64,000 nt of DNA from Takakia lepidozioides (Eukaryota; Streptophyta; Takakiopsida; Takakiales; Takakiaceae). A program made the position numbers and the translations under genes. Below the pieces are notes generated by a model. That model saw only the letters and a list, made by a program, of their open reading frames with translations, did not search any database and was not told where the DNA came from. The stretch lies in NCBI GenBank assembly GCA_030704615.1, contig CM060731.1, forward strand, positions 59,872,756-59,936,755. The letters run 5' to 3'. Positions 11,236 to 22,636 of this stretch are shown in pieces (position 1 is the first letter of the stretch; each line of letters begins with the position of its first letter).

Positions 11236-11328
11236 TTCTAGCAAACACCCAAACCCTACTGATCACACACTAGGTCCTACTCTGAATTGGTCCCAAGACT
11301 TAAAAAATGTGCTGGGGAGAGATTGTAC

Positions 11329-14300
11329 TCATAAGACGTTGTTTGCCGTAGCCTTGTGGCCATTGATCCTGCGCCCAATTTGAGCGGGAACAAAAGGGAC
11401 ATAACCTACCTCTGTCAGGGGCTGACATTGGTAGTAAGACTTACCTCCATATAAAGAATTAATCCGGGTTTTCCAGATATCCTCTAGAAATCCCTTCACA
11501 CAAGCATCAATCTGCTGTGTGTGATTTGCCCAAAAACTAGGCCTCAAGAGGGCCTGGGCTTTTGGCTCAGCCTCGAGACTTTCAAAGTTGGTAAACAGGG
11601 GTACATGCACAATTCCCTTAATAGATTTGAAGAGAGCGTCTCTTTGGTGAGAGAACCCCGGACAGTGTATCAGAAAATGAATATTGTCTTCAGATTGCCC
11701 ACACAACGGGCAATTGCACTCTCCCTTTCCTCTTTGCTTCAGTTTGCTGTCCAAAGGTAGGCTTCCTGCCCCGAGTTTAAATTTCAGTCTAGTGCCGAGA
11801 GTGGGTAGACCCTTGAGGTCATCCAAGATGTCCTCCCCCATGTCACAGACTGGGAACAAGTTCAGGGAAGTTTTCTGCCTAACTTCATTTTCATCAGAAA
11901 ATCTCATGGCAACAGACATGGCTGAGGACACTACAGCCTCTAAGTCAGATTTATCCAGCAGGATCAAGACTTGCGGATCCAGGTCCAGGTCCTTGAGGAT
12001 CTCTTCTACTCTCTTATGCCAGGACTTAGCCTGTTTGACAGGGCGGTGTTGTTTCCAAGATATAGAGTCGATTAACTTAGGATATCTGGTGTTGGGCATA
12101 TGTTGCAGCTGACCCCACCATCTGACCTTGAATTCATCTCGTCGGGAGCTTAAGGACGGAATGCCAAACTCACCCCGAACAGCCACATTGGCTGTTTTGG
12201 AGCATGCTGACATACACTCCTTAAGCACCCCCACTTGAATGGATTCTAGAGACTTAGCCTGGTTGGAGTTATCAACCCATATAGCAGATCCGTACTCCAA
12301 GGCAGGTCTAATAACGCGACAAAGCATGGTTTTCTTAACCTCAGAGTTGACCCCTCTGCAGTGGAAAAATTTAGTGAGCCCGAGAGCTTTGCCCTTGCCA
12401 GTTTGAACAACTTTCTGGATATGTGCATCCCAATTACAATTGGAGGAGAACTCAATGCCCAGGTAAGTGTAGGAAGGGAGGACCGGGATCTCTTGGCTAC
12501 CCCACTGCCAATTAAGATCACTTCCTCCCTCTCCTCTGTCGTTGAATGCTAGCACTGCACATTTGCTGACATTAGCCTCTAGCCCCCAAAGATCAAAGTA
12601 TCTCTTCGCGCAATCAATCAACTCTTGGAGATTGGTTGGAGTCTCCCCTATGCCTGCGAAGTCATCCGCAAACATAAGGGCTGGTATGGTGGTATCACCC
12701 ACCCTTAACCCAAATCCCTCACTTTCCACATCCTCGAGGAGTTGATTGATGAAAACATTGAAGAGCAGAGGGGAGAGAGTACATCCTTGAGCTACACCTT
12801 GGTCTATGTCAAAGAAGTTGGACTTCTGTCCGTTAACAGTGACACAGCTTTTGGTGTGAGCATACAAGTTGTGGACAACTCTCCACATCTTTCCCTTGAT
12901 CCCACAAGACCAGAGGCGGAACCATAGGCCATCTCTCCACACTGTGTCATAAGCCTTTTTGACATCCAGGAAAAAAACATAAGTGGGTTTCCCTTCTTTT
13001 TTCCTTCCCTGGATAATCTGGCTTAGAGTGAAGATATGATCCACACAGCCCCTGTTTCACCGAAAGCCAGCTTGGCCTTCGTGGAAACAACCTATAGACT
13101 CCAGATCAACCTCGAGACGAGTACTTATAACTCTGCAGAATGTCTTGCCAACAACATTGAGGAGCGTGATGCCACGGTAGTTCCCCGGTTCTTCTCTGTC
13201 ACCCTTCTTGTATAGATTGACAATGACCCCCTGTCGCCAGCGAAAGGGGATCATTTCAGTCTTCCAGATAAGGTTAAAGAGGAGAACTAGGGCCTCTATC
13301 ATGGGATCGCCACCATGCTTGATAAGCTCGTTGACAATACCATCAGGTCCACCAGCTTTATATCCATTTAAATGTTCAATTGCTTCCACAATCTCAGAAG
13401 AACTAATGGGAGCATTATAAGCCATTGAAATATACTCCAGTTCATCAGGGCTGTTTTGAATCATAGGAACAGTTTTTCCAACTGTGTCCCTCCATTCAGC
13501 AGAAGACCCCTCACTGTTAGACCTAGAAGTTCTGCCAAGGATACTGTAGTGAGTTTCAAAGGTTTTGACAATGTCAACCGATGAAGTCACCACTGCACCT
13601 TTAGTTGGTCCACCAATTAACTGCTCTACCGCAGACAATTAGTTTCCTCCCAATGATCTTGTCAGCCACGGAGGAAACGAAACTCTCCCAAGAGTCCACT
13701 GCTCTTTCGACTTCATTTCTTGCGTTAACAGAGCGTGACTGGAGTTCTTGGAGCGATTGGACAAAATGAGGGAGAGCCTCTTGCAAGGCCTGGACGTACT
13801 CAGCCTTGACCTCCTCATTGTGGAATTCTTCTATGCGCCACTTCCGAATCGAACGTTTCACATATCTCTTGGTGGTGGGAAAACACCTTTTGATCTCAGT
13901 CCAAACCAGGAAGTGATCAGAGGTACCAATATCAGTTCTGTCGATCAACACATTGGCACACTGGGGGAACAAAATTTTGTCCATTATGATATAGTCCACA
14001 ATGGAACGTTCCCCAGTTTGGGATTTCTCACGAGTCCACTGCACTTGGTCACCACTTGTCCTGTTATTCAAGGTCAAAAGCTGAAGCTCTTCTAGACAGT
14101 TAATTAACCGTCTGCCATTAGAATTCAGCTCGTCCTCACCAAAAGGTCCAATGATATCGTCCTGATGGATCCCTTTGCCCACCCGGGCATTGAAGTCCCC
14201 CAATAGTACCACCTGACCTTTGGCAAGGAACGAAGCACAGTCCAGCTTTACATCTTCGAAGGCCTTGTCTGCGTCAGCACTAAGGGTCCCCTCTGTGGGC

Positions 14301-15559
14301 ATGTAAACACAACCAACAAAGAGGTCCTTTGTACTCATGCTGCCCTTCAAATTCAGTTTTAGCCAGATACTATGCTCGTACCTCAAACCCTTGTTGATAA
14401 TTTCACAATTGTCAAACAAGAAATCACGGACAAAGAATCCGACCCCTTTTTGACCGCGTTTGGCAGAGGCTGCCTTGAGAGTACACATCTTACCTGCCCA
14501 TTTATAACCAATGACATCTCCAACCAGTTTATCCGACGTTTCCCATGTTTCTTGCCCAGCACAGATATGAATATCATTAGTCCGAAGAACTTGTCCCACT
14601 TCAAGTTGTTTCCTTTGGTTGGTCAACCCTGAGAAGTTGAAAGTGGCCAGCCGCAAGCCAGCCCTTTGCGTGTGAATTGTTTGTCGTCTAATTAGCTTGT
14701 GATTGCTCCTGGACGGCCAACCGTTCTGCAAAGGGGGGACAGTTACCCCATGTGTAGATTTTGCTCGTCTTGTGTAAACTTTGAGAATTGGTAAACCATT
14801 CAGGCTACCAAATCTTTCAGTTACACGATGCACAGGCTCCGCACACATAGGGGCAGATTGTCTGTCAGACTGCTTGGGGACAATTACCCCGTGTATAGAT
14901 TTTGCTCATCTTGTGTAGACTTTGAGGATTGGTAAACCATTTAGAGTACCAAATCCTTCAGTTACACGACGTTCAGGCTCTGCACACTTAGGGACAAACT
15001 GTCCATCTGACGGCTTGGGGACAATTACCCCGTGTATAGAATTTGTTCGTCTTGTGTAAACCTTGAGGATTGGTAAGCCATTCAGAGTACCAAATCCTTC
15101 AGATTTAGGACGTTCAGGTTCCGTACACTTAGGGGCATCTTGTCTTTCTGGCTGTTTGGATTCAACCTCATCCAAAGCATCAAACCGATTAGAAACTCTC
15201 AAGTTGAAGTTGTTGCCCTTGGTTGTCTTCCTAGAGCGCCCGTTTGAATCACCAATGTCTAAGACCGCTCTCCAGCCAGTCAAGGGACGAACTTCTTTGA
15301 GATTGAATTGATGCGGGACTCTATTAGAAGCACTTTTGGTCATTGCAACCTTCAACGTACCCCTCTTATCAAGTCTCGAGATGGTACCATTAGCCATGAA
15401 ATCCAAGCCTAAGCTAGAGCATGTAGTTTTAAAGGACACATCGTCCATCCTGGGATTCACCCCAAAAACTACACATGAAGCCCTAGATTTGGCATAAGTA
15501 ACCAATTCCCAGGGATCACCCTGAGGAGTGTTGATGTTGATAGGAGCTAAATTTTTTAT
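11329..15559 (-). pseudogene. LINE polyprotein: endonuclease-reverse transcriptase, three lesions
   Basis: The protein would nick target DNA and reverse-transcribe the element RNA. Reading right to left: an N-terminal region of unknown fold (including DPWELVTYAKSRASCVVFGV); three 47-aa repeats; an APE-type endonuclease starting LRLATFNFSGL near 14645, with QETW, LLGDFNARVG and GTSDHF; and a reverse transcriptase with EEPGNYRGITLLNVVGKTF, FFLDVKKAYDTVW, GVAQGCTLSPLLF and the FADDF active site (12655-12672). The C-terminal motif CNCPLCGQSEDNIHFLIHC lies at about 11680-11720. The first segment shares its frame with the endonuclease and is split from it only by a TGA at 14908-14906. A frameshift near 13601-13638 and a TGA at 13059-13057 (after EGQAGFR) are the other lesions. 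With so few breaks, the ancestor probably had a single long ORF. Confidence 0.85.
14736..15158 (-). repeat. Three 141-bp (47-codon) tandem repeats in the LINE ORF
   Basis: The word TTGAGGATTGGTAA or its variant recurs at 15063, 14922 and 14781, exactly 141 bp apart. Each unit encodes C(A/T)EPE..., then (G/R)FG(T/S)LNGLPILKVYTRR, then (N/K)S(I/T)HGV(I/T)VP. The unit length is a multiple of three, so the repeats keep the reading frame. They lie between the N-terminal region and the endonuclease. Function unknown. Confidence 0.75.
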
Positions 15560-15574
15560 TGTGCTGGGGAGAGA

Positions 15575-16100
15575 GAGAGAGAGAGAGAGGATGACAATTT
15601 CCAAGAAAGCTTTGTGATGCATCTTGTTGTCTACTTCTCTGAAGTTTAACAAGCATTCTCCTTTTCGCCTCGATTGTCTGATAAGATTCTGATAAGAGGA
15701 CAAAGCAGGCTTAAATGTGTTGAAGAAGAAGGTGCCCTCACCACATTGTCCTTCACCTTGTGTCATAAAGGCAGCTAGCTTTTCTTTCACCGAAGGGGGA
15801 TTCAACCAACCACCAACCCAAAGGACTTCTTGTGTGCGCTGCTTGTGTCTGTAGTTGGGTGATAACTGATTGGTCTCTGAGGACCACCACGGTGCAGCTG
15901 AGGCGCAATAGATTGAAGCACCGCCTGAAAAACCGAGCCGACCCTCCCAAGTACATTGTAAACAACACGGCAAAGAACAAATCATGAAGGCCCACTTTTG
16001 CACAACGGACAAACTTCTTCACATTGTACACTACGAAAGCTACACTTTGCCTTTACGGCTGTCCCACCATTATAGAGATCTTTCAAAACTTCATGGCAGC
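15575..16100 (-). other. Distal part of PPR unit C leader beyond the LINE
   Basis: The sequence right of the LINE resumes PPR-family flank. It contains a (GA)n run at 15569-15590, the phrase ACCACCACGGTGCAGCTGAG (also at about 62318-62336), and the block at 15945-16080 shared with 9590-9830. With 10139-11307 it forms the empty-site sequence before the LINE landed. Confidence 0.45.
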
Positions 16101-17186
16101 ACTGTAGACGTTTGTGCCCGAAAATCGGACACAATCAAAACTGTGACAGGTTCTTTTTTGAAGGAGTTCTAGTTTAGTTTTCAACAGCATTCACGCGAGG
16201 GCCTACGTTGACCCGATGCCCGAAGACGGAAGCTTGGGCAGAAATATTAATGTCATATAAAAGCGGGAAGTGCCCAAGCCAAAGCTCGGTTAACATGACA
16301 AAGTCAGATCGATCTTGGACAACGAGATGGGCAGGATCCATAGTTAAGACTAATAAAGGCAAGTTGTACAATATGGTCCAGCTAAATCTTTTCTCTGAAG
16401 CATTCCGCACAGTCTCCACCTTCAATGAGACACATAAAACGTGGAGACAAGTCCGGAATGGGACTTGCTCATTGGAAGAGCTCGAATTCAGGCCGACAGC
16501 CCTAGCCACTCGACCAAACTCCGAATAGATGCACAAATTCCAGTCCAGAAGTAAGATGATCCTGGCACGAGCCAATGGCTGCTAAATCCCTGACGGAAAA
16601 GAATGAAGATACGATGGAGAAAATGCACGAATTGGACTTCCTAGTTCGATTCAACCTGAATAAAAAGACTTGCAATGTTTCTGGAGAAATAAAACACTAG
16701 CTAGGATCATCGCTAACGGGAGTTGGAGACGCCCCACCCCAGATGAACAGAGGTAATTTGGACAGAAAAACGGAGAGCCAACATAATGACAAAACAACTT
16801 TTTGTTCACAAATACCACATGAGAGTATTTGCATAAAACGAACCCGTAACCTAGTCAATATGGCTCTCCACCCTCGTCGACAAATGAACACCGATTTTTC
16901 TTGGTACGGTGCTCACAGAAAAGAATGTGGAAATTTTTCCGAATGGTGACGAGTATCTCCGATGCATGTGGCGCATACCCACAAGATCAAAATGTGAATG
17001 AGGAGGGATATGACACTAAAGCCATAAGTGACATCATTCGCAAAGGGGACGGAAACCGCGGACCGAGCTACAATCAAATCACTTACAAAACCCGGAAATT
17101 GTGCGATAGGAAGTCATCGATAGATTGGTTGAAAACTTCATTTGATTATCAGAAAGGCAATGAGACTATTTTCTCTTCATATAATT
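16101..17186. other. No gene recognised; possible eroded retroelement
   Basis: Short open frames occur on both strands. The minus-strand frame at 16174-16575 contains DFVMLTELWLG, faintly like LINE endonucleases, but with no further motif. I would not call a gene here. Confidence 0.25.
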
Positions 17187-18020
17187 AAACTCGGACGTAT
17201 CACTTTCATTCCAAAGCTTGGCAAGGAACCAAGGGACCCAGAGACATGACGACCCATTACCATGCTCCCTGTGATTTTCAAAATCGTTTACAAGCTCATC
17301 GCAAATGATGCGGGTCTTGAAACCGCCATGGTGAGATCAATCATGCAAGTGGGAGTCAACCCGGGTCGGGCGGGATGTGTTTGTTCATCCTCATGACAGA
17401 TTATGCAGGCGCATTCACATCAATCCCCCTAGGCCATATTGCTCGGATCATCAATATGACAAATTTGGCCCCAAAGCTTAAGACAATGTGGATTGAGACT
17501 ATTATGAATAATTTGGTTCGAATCTTAACGAATGGCAAGTTATCCGAATTGATCTATATCACATAGGCGGCGACATAGAGAAACACCATCAGCCTGCTGA
17601 CCTTCGCGCTTGTCAAACACACGGTTTCCAAATGGATTGAGCAGGAATGCACCAAATTTCGATTTGGATAAGAGGGGGTCGCCATCACGGGGGCGGATTA
17701 TGTAGAAGATGGATTTCAAGTCTCAGATTCGCTCCCCGATTTATTGAAGATGGCGGAGATGGAGACTGACTGGGCGGATTGGGCAGGGACAAAATTTTGC
17801 ATTGACAAATGCAAAGTATGGGCTCGCGTTTTTGTCAATAACAATGGAAAAGACACGCCCATCGCAATTCAACTCTAAGGACAATGTGTTCCGCAACTCC
17901 ATGGAGCCCAAACCTTCAAGTATTTGGGCATTCACGGATATATCCCCGGCAAGCCTGGTGACTAACTGAATACCACTCATTGAAGAAGGCAAACAAGCTC
18001 ATCCGGGTAAAATGGCTTTG
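17187..18020 (+). pseudogene. Decayed non-LTR reverse transcriptase, second family
   Basis: The plus strand reads RITFIPKLGKEPRDPET, a TGA where Trp is expected, then RPITMLPVIFKIVYKLIAND, the conserved entry to non-LTR reverse transcriptases. Further on, ADYVEDGFQVSDS near 17694 could be the remains of the catalytic box. FCIDKCKVWARVFV and then FKYLGIHGYIPGKPGD near 17900-17960 match the conserved YLG region. Stops (TAG, TAA and TGA) and frame changes are frequent. The sequence is not close to the LINE at 11323-15559, so this is a different and older family. Confidence 0.5.
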
Positions 18021-18246
18021 GTCAAAATACGTGCTAAATTGACCCTGAGTACGGAAAGTCGGCTAACTAAATTGTTCCACTTGGCCCTCAAATTGGTTTT
18101 TCAAATATTTTAAAAAATGCCGCAGGTCCGGCCAAGCCAGAATAAGCCTCGTATTGCGAAGAAGCTGGGGGTGTCTGGAGAATAAAGTGGCGAGAAGAAA
18201 ACGGAACAGAAAGATTTTGTCTCCGCTCCGCGCTTCGCTCCTCCAA

Positions 18247-18300
18247 GCTCACTTGGTGAAAATGGTAAACACGACAGACTTAAAATCTGTTCCCCTACCC
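18247..18300 (+). other. tRNA-Leu(UAA)-like 5' fragment
   Basis: The sequence folds like the first two-thirds of a class II leucine tRNA of organellar style. There is a two-base spacer TG, D-stem GTG (56-58 of the 18200s) with CAC (70-72), D-loop AAAATGGTAAA, G at 18273, anticodon stem ACAGA/TCTGT (18274-18278 and 18286-18290), and loop CTTAAAA giving anticodon UAA. No T-arm or matching 3' acceptor strand follows, so it is not a working tRNA gene. It could be an organelle-derived insert or a tRNA-derived part of a retroelement. Confidence 0.4.
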
Positions 18301-18404
18301 GCCCGATGAGGTGGTTACTAATAAAATAGACTTTCCCATCCCCTCACCGGAAAAACGACTGGAGAGCATCAGACAAGCAGCTTCCACGGCGGTGAGACCA
18401 ATCT

Positions 18405-18550
18405 TGGAGTTCATCATGACGACTCATGTCTGTGTGCATAGGCCTTATGGCAGCCTTCGGGCTTGTAAGGGTTTTAGTATTTTTTCTTTCACTAATCTTC
18501 AACAAAACTTTAAAACAAAATTAAAACAAAACAAGAAAATAAAGCTCTAA
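18405..18550 (+). mobile_element. Possible 3' end of a plant L1-type LINE
   Basis: The stretch with GTGTGCATAGGCCTTATGGC, CTTCGGGC, GGGTTTTAGTATTTTTTC and then an A-rich run resembles the 3' region of the L1-type LINE at about 59575-59640 (GTGTGCGCCTTATGGCTC, CCGGGGTTTTAATTTTTTTC). No coding part is attached. Confidence 0.35.
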
Positions 18551-18841
18551 ATAATTGTTCAATTTATGTTTGTGAATTTGTGACTTGGCAAAACAAGTTT
18601 GTCCTCAATGGCTCAAGAATAATATAATCATATATGACACTTCCCCAAGGAAGCGTAAATTATGCTAGTGTCTCTCGACCATTAAGGGCTACTGCCTTCC
18701 AGTAGGAAGGTGAACACCTTTGTGACACCAATCGGCGGACTGAACCCACATGAACCACTTCCAAGGTGGTATGTGCCCATTACCACAGGGCTGAAAGAAC
18801 ATTTTAATGTTTTGATTATAAAAATATATATGTACTCTAAT

Positions 18842-19125
18842 ACAGTGTTTTTAAATCTGACAAAAACTCATCAAATTTTGACCTGGAAAATGGGTCAGCT
18901 ACTTTTAAACAGAAATTATAAAAATAAAAATCAAAGAATTTGCCAGAAAACGCTAATGATTAAATATCAGGAGGCAGATTTCTCATACGTGGACCTGTTA
19001 AAATGCGACACCCGTTATACAAGCCACTTTTCTAACCCTGCCACCTCGTTATTCTCGCCACATGGGCACTGGGGAGCATTTTCATGTGGCCCTTGTGGCG
19101 ATTGTGGAAAAGTGAAAAAAAAAAC
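18842..19125 (+). repeat. Dispersed ~280-bp A-tailed repeat, copy 1
   Basis: The unit begins CAGTGTTTTT. It continues through TTTGACCTGGAAAATGGGTC, AGCTACTT, GCCACATGGGCACT and GGAAAA(G)TG, and ends in a run of A. The same order of blocks is found at 51757-52038. The two copies are diverged but collinear and in the same orientation. A poly(A) end and short length suggest a SINE-like retroposon; no target duplication was found. Confidence 0.55.
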
Positions 19126-19130
19126 AGTCC

Positions 19131-20982
19131 TGATGCGATGTACAAATTAGTGACAAAGAGACATTCTCAACATACGGTAATTTTGACATGCTCGTATGGA
19201 TTTGTTTTTAATATGTGGTGTTTATGTTAGAATAATCTATTGTGAAACAGTTTACTAAGACTACTTTCGGCGCAAACGACAAGACTCATTGGCCGACTGC
19301 AACACCTCATGGTGAAAAAAAAACAATGGGAAAAAAGAAAAAAGACGTGAGAACTTCAATTTGTAGTACCCTTGGGTGAGATACCCCAACATGCATGCCT
19401 ACTGAAGAGGGTTCCAACTCAGATTTTTCATTGTAAATTATGGTGTAGGAACGTGGTAAGATTCTCTTTACTTGTTTCACTTTTTAAATAAAAAATGTAC
19501 GAAGGCCCATATGCTCAAATTAAAAGAGGACATCGACAAAAATTATTATATCAAAGGGCGAGGAGGGTGGCTTACATCAAAGATAGCATCGGAGAGCAAC
19601 CAGACCCAGGCCCCAGCCCTAGCCCCCATGGCAAGCTTTAAAACCAAGCACTACAATTTAACTAAGATTGTTTTCAGAACTTGAGACTTGCTTTGCTCTT
19701 CTTGGGTATTCAGAGTCCATTCATCAATCAATGGTATTTAAATTTTATTATTTTTACTAAATAATGTTATAATTTGTCTTCATAAAACATTGAAAATGAT
19801 CATTTTGTTATTCTATTTTAGTATCATTGTAAGGTAGTTGCTTAAAAACACTTGTAATCTATTTTCAAAATATGACCATCAAAAGTCATTGTGCCCAAAA
19901 GTTTAAAATCAAACATATTTTATTGGTGGGTAAATTACTTCTCCAATCATTAAAGCAAAATAAGCCATCTTCAAAAATACAATGTCCACGGCTTTGGAAT
20001 GCTCATTGACAGTTTAACTTTTGCAGATTTCTGATGATGTCATTTATTTAATTTATTCACATAATTATATCTCGCTACACACATCTTCATTCAAACAGTC
20101 AATTGTGTCATAGATGAATGTCAAAGATGTCATTTAATGTTTATGAAAGAGTTTGCTACCGGGTATGGCCCCATGCTTCATATTCCTTTGTTGTTGAGTA
20201 ATGGTTTGTACTTTGTTTGGAGCCCAAAATCCAAGAGATCTGCATCACACAATCGTCCATAATCTAGATTGAGTGACCAAATGACAAAGAAACAAATATG
20301 TTCTTATTGAACCTAAACAAAAATCCCAAAACTCTCACCAAAGACGGTTTTACATATCCGGACAGTGTGATCTGGTCAAAATTGCCAAAATTTTGATAGC
20401 GTTGGTTTATAGTGGATATCATGGATGATGATGGAGATACATATGTACATGCAACATTTATGTATATACCTATGCAAACTTGTAATTCATGTCCATTGCA
20501 CGGTGAATAGATTTCATCTATTATCTTGAACATCTTTGGTTTTTGTGCACATTACAATATGACATGAGAATACTATTTTACTTTCTCAAGATTTTGTAAC
20601 ATGATAAGATCCATTGTCAATCTATATTCTTTCTAATCATTTTGACATTAAACTCGAGTTGGAAACAAAACTTGAACAAATCACAATGTACACCAACATA
20701 CAACATAAGAAAGTGAAGCCGTCTGTCCACTCCGCTACCCCCCCTTCCGTGCATACACTTGTGGCCATCCCCTGTCCCTCACTGCCCACACAATAAATCT
20801 TACTTTCCCTGGTCTCTTTCTGCACATAACTAAAACTATCAACTTGCTAGCGGATTATCTACATTAAATGCGAAAACAAAGTCAGCTTGTTTTCAACAAA
20901 CAATCAGCTGAGTGAGCTAAAAAATTGCAAAACCATCACTTTGGCATAAATTTAAAAATGGATAAAAACGAGAAAGCCTAAG
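19131..20982. other. AT-rich intergenic DNA, nothing recognised
   Basis: I see no gene, RNA or clear repeat. Open frames are short and without motifs. Confidence 0.35.
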
Positions 20983-21330
20983 TCACTCCTCAAACTGACA
21001 ATAAATAGAGCAGTTCCTAAACCAACACATCTTGAACTCTTTTAAGGAACTTTTCACTTCCGCAAAACCCTCATTCACCTCCATGCGCAAATCCTTCATA
21101 CTGATGGAGGCGCGAACGTCGTTCCTCAGTTTCTCGATCTCCAACTCCAAGCTATGATAGCTTGCATCTTCTTGGAGACGTCTCACCTCCGATTCCAACG
21201 CTGTAATACGGTCCTCCTCGGGTAAACTACAACGGAGAGGCCAATGAAAACACCTCCGAGGTGCCATAGCCACAAAGGTGGGCATCTGCATTATATTGTT
21301 GGAGGGGTTGCTGCTAGACCTTAATTCCAA
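20983..21330 (-). CDS. Hypothetical 115-aa coiled-coil ORF
   Basis: The frame has a strongly heptad-like middle (EEDRITALESEVRRLQEDAS, then ELEIEKLRNDVRASISMKDL, then VNEGFAEVKSSLKEF), which predicts a coiled coil of about 60 residues. There is no signal peptide, membrane segment or known domain. The N-terminal part is Met- and Ser-rich. Short coiled-coil frames of this sort also occur in DNA-transposon-associated proteins, so it may be a fragment. No neighbouring gene gives context. I do not recognise a family. Confidence 0.3.
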   Translation of the reverse strand: MELRSSSNPSNNIMQMPTFVAMAPRRCFHWPLRCSLPEEDRITALESEVRRLQEDASYHSLELEIEKLRNDVRASISMKDLRMEVNEGFAEVKSSLKEFKMCWFRNCSIYCQFEE

Positions 21331-22620
21331 TGGTTGATGTTTTTTTCAAAGTGAAGCCTACTTTGGAGGCAATTTTAACAGTTTATGACCTAAGAGATCT
21401 AAAGATGAAACTTTTGAATAGTGTGATCAACATATATAAATTGTTGTAGAAACTCATCTAGTATATCAGGGAGGTCGTTTTAGGGTAGAGTTTCGGTGAT
21501 TCCAAAACGTTCTGTTCTCGGCTTCTGTCATTTGACTTTACGACAGCGGAGGATCTTTTAGGTCGGTGTTGGACCTTATTTTTCCAACTTGCACTTCTGC
21601 TTTGAACTAATGAACTGAACTTTAAATGTGTAATAACTATGGGTTGTCCAGGAAAATGCATATATGAGTGCATCAATGCCATTTGGTCCTAGTTTTGATA
21701 TCTTGAGGGATTATTTGAAAACTCAGGGCTCCAGTCACCTCACAACGGGCAAGGGTGTGCCAGCACCGCTAGACAACGAAACTACATGTATTTGAATTTT
21801 GAGAATCAATGTCGCGTCACTTTCAAATGTTAGTGGCGCCTCCCTTGACCATTTGATTTGCATTGAGGCCAAAGAAGAAGGTTATTTGATCACCACAGTT
21901 TATCATAAATGCCTTTGCCTCCCAAAAAATCAGTGATTTGTCACAATGTTCAAAACAAGGCTGTTGATGTCCAGCAAATGATAGATTAATGTTGCAGTTG
22001 CATAATCTATGGTTTGTCCCTTGGCAGAGAGTAATAGCAATTGTAAAAAATAATAAAAAACTTTGATAAAAATAAAAACAAAAGAAATCATTTACAATTT
22101 ATATCTACGAGTGCCTATAGTCAACTTTTTATCCCATTAATTATGCTTCAACGTACAATTTTGGTCTCTTCGAACACAAATAGTTAGTATGCGTTGAAGA
22201 ACAGCTCGCTCTTTCATAAATATAAATATTAATTTATAAAAGAGGTTATTGTGATGAGCTGTATGCAGTTCTACTACTAAATCCATTTGATACACTTGAC
22301 AATGGGTGGAGGATTGCATTGCTTAAAATCAGCATACAATGTGAACAACTGCTGAATTGTGTGTTCTGAGCTGGGCACCCAACCGGATTGTGGGTGAGAT
22401 ATGAGAAAATTATGATAAGCATCGAAAATGTATGGCATGAGTTGACAAAATGCAATGAGTTGCAACAACAAATGACATCATTTGTGCAAATAATACAAAG
22501 ATGTTAGAGGACATCAACTCTATGCCATTGGCAACCAAGACCAGTAGTTTTACACAAATGAGCTTTTAATAGCGCATGAGGTTGCAAAGACTTCCAAAGT
22601 TTTTTATAAATGAATTATTT
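21331..22620. other. Intergenic, nothing recognised
   Basis: AT-rich DNA with only short frames. An A-rich patch with AATAAAAA words lies at about 22045-22090. Confidence 0.35.
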
Positions 22621-22636
22621 GACAGGTCGTTGATAC

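Larger units (their letters stand above)
11323..15559 (-). mobile_element. Non-LTR retrotransposon (LINE), RTE-like, with target-site duplication
   Basis: Exact ends can be read. The 15-nt sequence TGTGCTGGGGAGAGA occurs at 11308-11322 and again at 15560-15574, bracketing the element as a target-site duplication. On the minus strand the 3' end is TGA (stop, 11331-11329) followed only by GTACAA (11328-11323); there is no poly(A) tail. The truncated copy at 37348-37735 ends at exactly the same base before its own duplication, confirming the terminus. The 4.24-kb insert encodes an N-terminal region, 47-residue repeats, an APE-type endonuclease, a reverse transcriptase and a C-terminal zinc motif. 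A very short 3' UTR and the lack of a poly(A) tail recall the RTE group. It is inserted in the leader of PPR unit C. Confidence 0.85.

Noticed and set aside
13208-14632. Plus-strand frames across the LINE
   Set aside because: Shadows of the minus-strand endonuclease and reverse transcriptase.
16174-16575. Minus-strand frame with DFVMLTELWLG, possibly a LINE endonuclease
   Set aside because: Only one weak motif, and the nearby reverse-transcriptase remnant is on the opposite strand.
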